In this document: positions 15,097 through 22,600 of the stretch, one piece after another | Numbering within the stretch: position 1 is the stretch's first letter | Layout: each line of letters begins with the position of its first letter | Origin: a virus | Direction: 5' to 3' (one strand) | Virus record (IMG/VR): IMGVR_UViG_3300048015_000369 | Span: 1 to 23,996 of that record | DNA length: 23,996 nt | Translations under genes and position numbers: made by a program | The notes under the pieces: generated by a model | Seen by the model: the letters and a program-made list of their open reading frames with translations, nothing else | Database searches by the model: none | Told to the model about the DNA's origin: nothing

Positions 15097-16062
15097 ATGG
15101 CGAAGAAAGACCTGATCACGCTCAGCCAGGCGTACAGTCGGCTGCAGGGGGTGAGCGGGAGTGACGGCCTCGTCCAGTCGCTCATCACGGCCTACTCCGA
15201 CGCGGTGGAGAAGTGGTGCCGGCGGCGGTTCCTCACGCAGGCGTACGACGAGCTTTACAACGGCAACGGCGACCGTCGGCTGCTCCTGCGGCAGTACCCG
15301 CTGCAGAGCGTCCAGAGCGTACGCTACCGGCCGGTCACGGTGGTCAAGGTGGGGAACAACACGCCGGCCAACGTCCAGGCCCGGGTAAGCGTGACGAACG
15401 TCGGGCTCAAGTTCTTCCGCAGCAACGCGGGGACGGGCTACACGGACACGTCGGTCACGTTCGCGAGCTACCCGACGCTCACGCAGCTGGTCGCGGCGAT
15501 CAACGCCCTCGGCAACGGGTGGAACGCCCAGGTCGTCGGCGACAGCAACAACTACGGCGGCTGGCCCAGTGCCGATCTCTACTGGCCGAGCAGCTACGGC
15601 GACCCACTCGAAGGGGTCGGGATCCAGGAGAGTCAAGGCGCGCTGGGGTGCGTCAACGGCGGCGGCGGCCAGGCCTTCGCCGAGCTAAAGATGCACACGT
15701 ACGAGCTGCAAGGGTTCCAGTGGGACCCGAGGGGGTGGCTGCTGCGGGCCATCCCCTACACCGACCCCGAACTCTTGCACCCCGAAGACCTGATCTTCCC
15801 CGTCGGCATCAACAACTTCCGCATCCAGTACACCGCGGGCTACACCACGGTGCCCGAGGCGGTGCAGGAAGCGACGGGCCGGTGGGTGGCCTACGCCTAC
15901 TGGGAGGCCCAGCGCGACCCGGCGCTGTTGCACCAGGTGCCGACGAGCGGGGCGACCCAGGCCTGGGGCGGGGGGGCGGTGGGGAAGGGGAACCCGCCGG
16001 CGGACGTGGCGGTGTTGCTGCGGCCCTACCGGCGGTACACGGTAGGCATCGACCAGGGGTAA
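15097..16062 (+). CDS. Phage gp6-like head-tail connector protein
   Basis: 321 aa. The N-terminus LITLSQAYSRLQGVSGSDGLVQSLITAYSDAVEKWCRRRF is the four-helix start of gp6/gp15-type connectors (family motif: residues that initiate with I/L-x-x-A and end V-E-x-x-C/T-x-R). It is followed by the family strand YPLQSVQSV. The C-terminus IQYTAGYTTVPEAVQEATGRWVAYAYWEAQRDPAL is also characteristic of connector helices. In between lies a large insert (about 90-225) with a Gly/Asn/Tyr-rich sequence not usual for the family. The ring should sit below the portal. Unusually, the gene lies after the fibre, 10 kb from the portal gene. ATG 15097 follows the 55-aa gene by three bases. Confidence 0.8.
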   Translation: MAKKDLITLSQAYSRLQGVSGSDGLVQSLITAYSDAVEKWCRRRFLTQAYDELYNGNGDRRLLLRQYPLQSVQSVRYRPVTVVKVGNNTPANVQARVSVTNVGLKFFRSNAGTGYTDTSVTFASYPTLTQLVAAINALGNGWNAQVVGDSNNYGGWPSADLYWPSSYGDPLEGVGIQESQGALGCVNGGGGQAFAELKMHTYELQGFQWDPRGWLLRAIPYTDPELLHPEDLIFPVGINNFRIQYTAGYTTVPEAVQEATGRWVAYAYWEAQRDPALLHQVPTSGATQAWGGGAVGKGNPPADVAVLLRPYRRYTVGIDQG

Positions 16063-16065
16063 GCG

Positions 16066-16710
16066 ATGGCAGGCACGACGTGCTTCAAGGCGTTCACCGC
16101 GTTCTCCCCGTCGCACTGGGTCCACGCGATCGGCCTGAACTGCGACGGGGCGATCTGGGTGTGGTTCAACCACGGCCAGCGGATCATCCTGCGGCTGGAC
16201 CGGGGGCCAGGCCGCTACGTCGGGATCGGCGGGGCGCCGGCGGTCTGCTGCCTCTACCCGAACACGGCAGGGGGGCTCGGGCAGAAGCTCTACCAGTTCG
16301 CCCAGGCCTGGGCGTTCGCCGGGGAGTTCGAGCACTCGTTTTTATACCGGACCCAGGCGTACAGGATCATCGCACCGCCGACGCTGCCGTGCGCCGGGTG
16401 CGGCGACGCCGTGGGACTGACCAGCAGCGCGAACCCGACGACCCCGGGGACGGCGGTCACGTTCACCTGCACCGTGGCGAACACCTCGGGGGCGCTGGAG
16501 CCGACGGGGGGCGTCACGTTCAGCATCAACGGCACGGCCGTCGGGACCGTGGCCCTGTCCGGGGGCCAGGCGGCGCTGACGCACACGTTCACGGCCCGCG
16601 GGTCGTACACGGTGGTGGCGCAGTACACGGCCGACCCCGGTTGGCAGAGCGGGCAGGCGGTGTTGACGGAAGTGGTGGGGGTGTCGGCAGTCGTTGGGGG
16701 GAGTGGTTGA
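16066..16710 (+). CDS. Phage-associated protein with KTSC-like N-terminus and Ig-like C-terminal domain
   Basis: 214 aa, starting three bases after the connector stop. Residues 1 to about 110 (HWVHAIGLNCDGAIWVWFNHGQ through GEFEHSFLYRTQAYRII) recall the KTSC domain found in small phage-linked proteins; this is a tentative pattern match. Two Cys-rich spots (VCCLYP, LPCAGCGD) flank the linker. The C-terminal half is a Big_3/Ig-like domain: SSANPTTPGTAVTFTCTVAN, GGVTFSINGTAVGTVALSGGQAALTHTF and GSYTVVAQYTADPGW. Ig-like domains on phage virion proteins often aid weak binding to surface sugars. No signal peptide. It closes the fibre/connector module. Confidence 0.7.
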   Translation: MAGTTCFKAFTAFSPSHWVHAIGLNCDGAIWVWFNHGQRIILRLDRGPGRYVGIGGAPAVCCLYPNTAGGLGQKLYQFAQAWAFAGEFEHSFLYRTQAYRIIAPPTLPCAGCGDAVGLTSSANPTTPGTAVTFTCTVANTSGALEPTGGVTFSINGTAVGTVALSGGQAALTHTFTARGSYTVVAQYTADPGWQSGQAVLTEVVGVSAVVGGSG

Positions 16711-16787
16711 CCACGAGCAGCGGTGAGACCGACGTTGGGTGAAACGAAACGCCCCTGAACCAGGACCCGAGGAAAGGAACCGACCGC

Positions 16788-17360
16788 ATGTCTGAACCCG
16801 TCCGCAACCGCATCGTCCGCCACGTCCGCGTCCGGGCCGGCGACCTGGCCCCGCACGAGCTGAACCCGCGCCGCCACCCCGCCGCCCAGCGGCAGGCCCT
16901 GGCCGCCCTCTACGCCGAGGTGGGCTTCGCCCGCAGCCTGCTCGCCTACGAGCTGCCCGACGGCCGGCTCAAGCTCATCGACGGCCACCTCCGCCGCCAG
17001 CTCGACCCCGACATGGTGGTCGACGTGGAGGTGCTCGACGTCAGCGACGAGGAGGCCCGCAAGCTGCTCCTCAGCATCGACCCCCTGGCCGCCCTCGCCG
17101 ACACCGACCCCGCCGCCCTGGGCGAGCTGCGCCGGCTGACCGCGTCGGACTCCGACGCCCTCACCAACCTCTGGCGGTCCATCGACGCCGCCGGCGCCGC
17201 CGGCGAAGAAGCGCTCGAAAACGCCCGCGCCCGCAAGCCGGCCGCGCCCGCGCCGGAGCAGTACCTCGTCCTCGTCGAGTGCCCCGACGAGCCGTCGCAG
17301 CTCGCCCTGCTAGAACGGTTCCAGCGCGAGGGCCTGACCTGTCGCGCCCTGCTCTCCTGA
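16788..17360 (+). CDS. ParB N-terminal-domain protein
   Basis: 190 aa. ATG 16788 with a GAGGAAAGGA site. The ParB/Srx-like fold appears as VRAGDLAPHELNPRRH, a degenerate helix, YELPDGRLKLIDGHLRRQL with the central GHLRR motif (66-70; CTP-binding position in ParB), and VDVEVLDVSDEEARKLLLS. There is no HTH or long C-terminal dimer domain, so it is not a chromosomal partition protein. The end, YLVLVECPDEPSQLALLERFQREGLTCRAL, resembles a short C-terminal tail I recall from phage-linked ParB-domain proteins. Such proteins occur next to terminase genes and may license or regulate packaging or methylation. A 77-nt gap separates it from the Ig-domain gene. Confidence 0.85.
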   Translation: MSEPVRNRIVRHVRVRAGDLAPHELNPRRHPAAQRQALAALYAEVGFARSLLAYELPDGRLKLIDGHLRRQLDPDMVVDVEVLDVSDEEARKLLLSIDPLAALADTDPAALGELRRLTASDSDALTNLWRSIDAAGAAGEEALENARARKPAAPAPEQYLVLVECPDEPSQLALLERFQREGLTCRALLS

Positions 17361-17374
17361 GCCCCTGAAAAGCA

Positions 17375-17494
17375 ACCCCTCCCCCCAACCCCCTCCCCGA
17401 AGCGGAGAGGGGGGGCCGGAAGGGACGGGCCCAGCAGGCGTTGTGACTGTCTTACTCCCCTCTCCGCTTCGGGGAGGGGGTTGGGGGGAGGGGT
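17375..17494. repeat. 38-bp perfect inverted repeat
   Basis: The arm 17375-17412 is the exact reverse complement of 17457-17494, around a 44-nt spacer. The sequence is mostly runs of C (left arm) and G (right arm), with a CGAAGCGG core. It lies between the ParB-like and ATPase genes and its right end contains GGAGGGG about a dozen bases before the next ATG. It could fold into a long hairpin that hides that site. A dispersed REP/MITE-like element is the likely nature. Confidence 0.75.
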
Positions 17495-17505
17495 GATTTC
17501 TCAAC

Positions 17506-18624
17506 ATGCACACCCACGTCGTCGTCGAATCCGCCGTCCGGGCCACCCCGCGCGTCGCCCAGCTGCGCGGGCTGTTCGACCTGGCCGCCGAACCCACCTC
17601 CCGCCTGGAGTGGGACGTGGACCTGCCGCTGGAAGACCGGCCCTGGAACGTCGGGCTGATCACCGGGCCGTCGGGCTGCGGCAAATCGACCATCGCCCGC
17701 GCCCTGTGGCCCGACGAGGTCCGGCAGGCCGCCGGCCTCACCTGGCCCGCCGGCGCCGCCGTGGTAGACGGCTTCCCCGAGGGGCTGTCCATCCGCGAGG
17801 TGACGGGCCTGCTCTCGGCGGTCGGCTTCAGCGCGCCGCCCGCCTGGCTGCGGCCCTTTTCCGCCCTCAGCACCGGGCAGCAGTTCCGCGCCACCCTCGC
17901 CCGCCTGCTCGCCGGGGCCCTGGCCGCCGAGGTCCCCCCGCTGGTCGTCATGGACGAGTTCACCAGCGTGGTCGACCGCACCGTCGCCTGCATCGGCAGC
18001 GCCGCGCTGGCCCGCACCGTCCGCGCCCGCAAGATGCGCTTCGTCGCCGTCACCTGCCACGACGACGTCATCGACTGGCTGCAGCCCGACTGGGTGTATC
18101 GGCCCTCCGAGAAGACTTTTACCTGGAGGTCGCTTCGACGCCGGCCCGCCATCCCCCTCGAGGTCGCCCGCTGCGGAACCGACCGCTGGCCGCTATTCGC
18201 ACCGCATCACTATCTGAGCCACGGCCTGGCCCCCTCGGCGACGTGCTTCCTGGCGACCTGGCAGGGCCGGCCGGTCGCCTTCAGCGCCTGGCTGCCGTTC
18301 GTCGGGCCCGGCAGGCCGGCCCGACGCGAGCACCGCACCGTCACGCTGCCCGACTACCAGGGCGTGGGTATCGGCCACGCCCTGTCGGGCCTGATCGCGT
18401 CGATGTGGCGCGGCCTGGGCTGCCGGGCGGTGTCCACCACCACGCACCCCGCCCTCATCCAGAGCCGCCGCCGCTCGCCCTTCTGGGTGCTGCGGCGCAG
18501 CCCGTCGCTGGCCGCCGGCCGGTCCGACCGGCTGCGGCACGCGCAGACGCGCCTGACCGCCGGGTTCGAGTACACCGGCCCCGCCCTGCCGCGCCTCCTG
18601 GCCCGGCGGCTGTGCGGCGGCTGA
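17506..18624 (+). CDS. ABC-type ATPase fused to GNAT acetyltransferase
   Basis: 372 aa, one polypeptide with two domains. ABC ATPase: Walker A GPSGCGKST (54-62), signature-like LSTGQQFR (121-128), Walker B PLVVMDEFTSVVD (145-157, D150/E151) and switch His H185 in TCHDDV. No transmembrane part exists, so it is not a transporter. GNAT half (about 215-345): FLATWQGRPVAFSAWL, then the acetyl-CoA motif LPDYQGVGIGHALSGLI (Q285-G290) and AVSTTTHPALI. Known: such fusions appear in phages and mobile elements next to ParB-domain and terminase genes, with unknown activity. Start ATG 17506 follows the inverted repeat. It precedes the small terminase by 20 nt. Confidence 0.88.
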   Translation: MHTHVVVESAVRATPRVAQLRGLFDLAAEPTSRLEWDVDLPLEDRPWNVGLITGPSGCGKSTIARALWPDEVRQAAGLTWPAGAAVVDGFPEGLSIREVTGLLSAVGFSAPPAWLRPFSALSTGQQFRATLARLLAGALAAEVPPLVVMDEFTSVVDRTVACIGSAALARTVRARKMRFVAVTCHDDVIDWLQPDWVYRPSEKTFTWRSLRRRPAIPLEVARCGTDRWPLFAPHHYLSHGLAPSATCFLATWQGRPVAFSAWLPFVGPGRPARREHRTVTLPDYQGVGIGHALSGLIASMWRGLGCRAVSTTTHPALIQSRRRSPFWVLRRSPSLAAGRSDRLRHAQTRLTAGFEYTGPALPRLLARRLCGG

Positions 18625-18644
18625 ACCTCCCACGACCACCACCC

Positions 18645-19103
18645 ATGTCCCGACGCACCCTGCTGACGCCCGCCGTCCAAGCCAACATCCTCGCCTACAT
18701 CCGCGCCGGCGGCTTCCCCGAGGTCGCCGCCGAGGCGGCCGGCGTCCGGGCCGACGTGTTCGCCCGGTGGCGCGAGCGGGGCGAGTCGGCCGGCGCCAGG
18801 CCGCGCTACCGCGCCTTCGCCCGGGCCGTCCGCCAGGCCGCCGCCCAGGCCCGGCTGGGGGCCGAGCTGAGCGTCCGCCAGGACAAGCCGTTCGACTGGC
18901 TGCGGTACGGGCCCGGCCGCGAGACGGCCCGCTCGCCCGGCTGGACCTCTGCCGCCCGCCCCCGGGCCGCGGCCGCCGAGGCCCCCACCCTGGCCCACCC
19001 CGCCGTGCAGCGCCTCGCCGCCGCCGTCCTGGCCGCCCTCGCCGACTTCCCCGAGGCCCGCGCCCACGCCGCCGGCCTGCTCGCCGGCCTCACCCAGGCC
19101 TGA
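18645..19103 (+). CDS. Probable phage terminase small subunit
   Basis: 152 aa from ATG 18645, 20 nt after the ATPase-GNAT stop. A helix-turn-helix DNA-binding N-terminus is clear: LTPAVQANILAYIRAGGFPEVAAEAAGVRADVFARWRERGE. It is followed by RYRAFARAVRQAAAQARLGAELSVRQDKPFDWLRYGPGRE, a pattern I associate with small terminase subunits that recognise the packaging site. The C-terminal helices (AVQRLAAAVLAALADFPEARAHAAGLLAGL) could mediate ring formation. Against this reading, it is 16 kb from and downstream of terL; a general HTH regulator is the alternative. Confidence 0.7.
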   Translation: MSRRTLLTPAVQANILAYIRAGGFPEVAAEAAGVRADVFARWRERGESAGARPRYRAFARAVRQAAAQARLGAELSVRQDKPFDWLRYGPGRETARSPGWTSAARPRAAAAEAPTLAHPAVQRLAAAVLAALADFPEARAHAAGLLAGLTQA

Positions 19104-19137
19104 CCCCCGCCGGCCGCGATTGTCCACCACCCGCCTC

Positions 19138-19166
19138 TTGTTCTTTGTGCCGGCATACTGTATCTT
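19138..19166 (+). promoter_or_regulatory. Candidate sigma-70-like promoter before the zinc-ribbon gene
   Basis: TTGTTC (19138-19143), 17-nt spacer, TATCTT (19161-19166). The match to consensus is modest (3/6 and 4/6) but the spacing is ideal and this is a local AT-rich island in very GC-rich DNA. A small hairpin (CCCGCG, loop, CGCGGG, 19182-19197) lies between it and the start at 19228. Confidence 0.4.
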
Positions 19167-19227
19167 TGTACATATGCCCGCCCCGCGCTGGCGCGGGCGG
19201 AGAGTTGTCCCACGGGGAGGAGACGTC

Positions 19228-19455
19228 ATGCGGATCTATCGGAGCTGGGCGCCGGAAGGCGACGGGGCCGTCGTGCGGTTGCCGGCGGGGCGGGAGAACC
19301 TGGGCGGCCGCCGGCCGGAGCTGGCCGAGGCGGCCGGCCCGCCGCGCTGCCCGCGGTGCGGCGAGGTGCTGGTGGCGCGGATGCGGCGCGGCGCGCCGGG
19401 CATCGTGTGCCGCTGCCCCGTCCGCCGGGTGCGCGCGCTGCCGCTGCCGGCGTGA
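19228..19455 (+). CDS. 75-aa zinc-ribbon-like protein
   Basis: ATG 19228 is preceded by a perfect-looking GGGGAGGAG site. The middle carries CPRCG, and 16 residues further CRC, a C-x2-C then C-x-C set that could hold one zinc. The rest is Arg/Gly-rich with a basic C-terminus (RRVRALPLPA). A nucleic-acid-binding or regulatory role is plausible. An upstream in-frame ATG at 19173 would add 18 residues but has no ribosome-binding site. It lies after the small terminase gene and before the repeat cluster, and may close the phage-like element. Confidence 0.6.
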   Translation: MRIYRSWAPEGDGAVVRLPAGRENLGGRRPELAEAAGPPRCPRCGEVLVARMRRGAPGIVCRCPVRRVRALPLPA

Positions 19456-19472
19456 GCGGCCGGCGTCCCCTG

Positions 19473-19570
19473 GCGAGCCGGGAGCGTGAGCGACCGGAGG
19501 TCTTCAGCGAGCCGGGAGCGTGAGCGACCGGAGGTCTTGCTGCGGCAAGCCGGGCGTGAGCCGCCGGAGG
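19473..19570. repeat. REP-like tandem repeat cluster
   Basis: A 32-nt unit occurs twice exactly, at 19473-19504 and 19507-19538 (period 34 nt), and a degenerate third copy follows at about 19545-19570. Each unit centres on CCGG-GA-GCGTGAGC-GA-CCGG, which can fold into a short hairpin. Similar GC-rich palindromic repeats are, as I recall, widespread in Gemmataceae intergenic regions. Confidence 0.7.
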
Positions 19571-19596
19571 GGGCCAGGCGGGCCGGAGGAATCGGT

Positions 19597-19625
19597 TTGA
19601 CATCCCCCGCCCGCCTTTTCATACT
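19597..19625 (+). promoter_or_regulatory. Sigma-70-like promoter of the TPR operon
   Basis: TTGACA (19597-19602) is a perfect -35 box. A 17-nt spacer leads to CATACT (19620-19625), four of six -10 bases. It lies 72 nt upstream of the TPR gene ATG, giving a leader of about 65 nt. It is the best promoter match in the window. Confidence 0.55.
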
Positions 19626-19696
19626 GAAATGCGACGATCGGAAATAACGGGCCAGCCCTCCCGCCTGTCTTTCCCACCTCCGGGGACGTACGAGCC

Positions 19697-22600
19697 ATGC
19701 GTCGCTTTCTGATACTGACCGCCGCGGTGCTGGTGCTGGGCGTGCGGCCGGCCGCCGCCCAGGAGCCGAGTTTCCGCGAAGACCTCCGCTTCGTCGAGGC
19801 GCTGCGGGCGCGCGGCGACAACGACCTGGCGATGGAGTTCCTCAAGAAGCTCCAGGCGGACGCCCCGCCGGAGCTGGCGAAGGAGCTGCCGCTGGAGTTC
19901 GCCAAGACCGGCCTGCGCGTCGCCGCCGAACAGCCGGAGACCGGCAAGCGGCTGGCGCTGTACAAGGAGGCGCGCGACAACTTCCAGAAGTTCATCGACG
20001 CCAACCCCGGCCACCCGCGCGTGGCGGAGGCGAACGTCGACATCGCCCGGGTGCTGAACCTGGTGGGCAAGACCGAGCTGAGCCAGGCCCTGCTGGCCAG
20101 CGGCGACAAGACGCAGCGGGAGCTGGCGGCCCAGGCGCGCGCCACGCTGGAGCTGGCCGCCAGGCGGCTGAAGTCCGCCGTCGTCACCCTGCAAGCCACG
20201 CTGGACGGCATGCCCGCGCCCGACGGCGTCGCCGACCCCCAGAAGAAGAAGGAAGCGGCCCGCGCCCGCGCGCTGGTCGAGAACGACCTGGGGCAGACGC
20301 AGCTCGACGCGGCGCTCAACCTGTACGACCAGTCCACCACCTACCTGGGCGGCTACGGCAACGAGCAGGCGGCCGACCTGCTGGCCAAGGCCAAGGCCGC
20401 CCTGGGGCCGCTCTCCAGCGGCGCCCCGGCGAACCCGATCACGTGGAAGGCCCGCGCCTGGCTGGGCCGCGTGCAGATGCAGACCGACTCGGCGCAGCGG
20501 GCCCGCGCCTCCTTCCAGGAGGTGATCGACGCCAACATCCCCGCCGCCGCCGAGGGCAAGCGGCTGGCCGCCTACTTCCGCATGCTGTCCATGCGCGAGA
20601 AGCCCACCGAGGAGGACAAGAAGCGGTCGGGCAAGACGTTCGGCACCGGCGTGAGCCCCTACGTCCTGTGGCGGGCCACGCTGTGGCGCAGCGAGTACCC
20701 GCGCTTCCTCAAGACGCCGGAGGGGTTCGGCGTCACGTTCCTGCTGGCGAAAACCTACCTGGAGGAGGCGGCCAAGAAGAAGGGGGCCCAGGCCGACGAC
20801 TACCGCAGCAGGGCGCGGGCGCTCTTGCGCGAGGTGGAGGGGAGCGAGAACGAGTTCACCGACCAGGCCCGGCTGCTGAAGATCCGGACCATCGCGGCCC
20901 TGGGCGGCTTCAAGAAGAAGATCGCGCAGCTGCAGACCTTCGAGGACTGCTACGTGCGGTCACAGTACGAGGCGTTCCAGCTGGGCGAGGAGGTCAAGAA
21001 GGCCGCCACCGCCAAGGAGGCCGAGGAGAAGCGCAAGGCGCGCGTCGAGGCGATCGTGGAGGTGCTGCGGCGGGGGCTGAAGCTGGCCGCGGGCGGCAAG
21101 GCCCCGGCCGCGGAGCTGAACAACGCCCGGACCATGCTCACCTACTGGCTGCTGAACACGCGCAAGCTCCCCGAGGCGATCGCGGTGGGCGAGGGCTTCG
21201 CCCGCGACGACCCGCGGTCGAGCCAGGCCGAGATGTGCGCCGTCTACGCCCTGCAGGCCTACCAGCAGCTGATCGACCGCAAGAAGGCCCGCGACGAGGA
21301 CGCGTCGGACGACAAGGCCCGCCTGCTGAGCCTGGCGCGGTACATGGAGGACCGCTGGCCGGCCGGGATGCCCGGGCAGATGGCCCGGCACTCGCAGGCG
21401 CTGCAGATGATCAAGGACGGCAACCCCGCCGAGGCCGTCAAGAAGCTGGAAATGATCACCCCCGGCTACGGCAGCTACACGATCGTCTGCTACCAGCTCG
21501 CCGACACGGCGATGAAGGCCCACAAGGAGAAGGCCGAGCCGATCGCCGGCGACCGGCCGGGCGACTACCGCAAGCGGGCGCTGGCCGCGCTGCAGCGGAT
21601 GCCGGGCAGCGCCCTGGGACCCGACCCGGTGACCAACACCCTGTTCGTCGCGGGCAAGGCGATGCTCGGCCGCGAGCTGTTCACCTTCCACCGCTACCAG
21701 GAGATGCTGGACCTGGCCAACGGCCTGCTGCCGCGGCTGGCGAAGCTGAAGTTCAACGACGACGACGAGAAGGACAAGGGGACGCGCAAGCAGATGCAGT
21801 TCGAGCTGGTGGACGTGACCCTCTTCGCCCGCTACGGCCTGGCCGACGCGGCCTTCCGGGCCGGCGACAACGCCCAAGCGGCGAAGCTGCTCGACCCGCT
21901 GGTGGACGCGGCGGCGAAGGAGGGGGCGCAGGAGCGGGCCAACCTGCAGAACAACGCCCAGCTGGCGACGGCGCTGTTGCGCACCGCCCTGCTGGCGAAC
22001 CTGCAGCTGGGCAACGTCGCCCGCTGCGACCGGGTGCTCGACGTGCTCGACCAGGTGGCGGCGACCGGCAACTCCAACGACATCCTGAGGCTGCTGGCCG
22101 TGCTGATCCGCACCCAGGTGGAGGAGGTGCGCAAGAAGGGCGACAAGGACGCGCTGGAGAAGGCCGTCAAGGGCTACACGACGCTGCTGGACAAGCGCAT
22201 CGCCAAGCAGAAGAGCCTGACGCCCGACTTCATCCGCGTGCTGGCGGGGTGCTACTCGAGCATGGGCCAGCACGAGAAGGCGGCCGGCGAGCTGGCCAAG
22301 GTGCCGCCGCCCAAGGGCAAGCCGGGGAAAACGCCGACGGAGGAGGAAAAGAGCTACCGCGCGGTGCAGCTGGCGATGATCCGCGAGCTGCGGCTGAGCA
22401 ACACGGCGGCGACCCTGAAGAAGGCCCGCGCGGTGCTGGACGGCATCCTGGGGACGCCGAAGGCGCCGGGCTGGGGGCGGCGGGACTTCTACGCGCTGAA
22501 AGAGCAGGGCGTGCTGCTGGAGGCGGAAAAGAACTACAAGGAGGCGTTCACGCACTGGGCGGGCCTGATGAAGCGGCTGGCCCCGGTGGCCCGGGAGCGC

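Larger units (their letters stand above)
19456..19696. other. Spacer between phage-like element and host TPR operon
   Basis: About 240 bp without a gene. It contains the REP-like cluster and the TTGACA promoter. It may also contain the right boundary of the phage-like element; I see no tRNA, integrase gene or clear attachment repeat. Confidence 0.55.

Noticed and set aside
19153-19175. LexA/SOS-like operator in the AT-rich island
   Set aside because: TACTGT is present but the opposite half-site (ACAGTA) is not, so the palindrome fails.
2481-19696. Attachment-site direct repeats flanking the phage-like element
   Set aside because: By eye I found only short matches between the two spacers (for example a shared GCCAGCCCT or TGTACA). 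These are too short to support att sites in GC-rich DNA.
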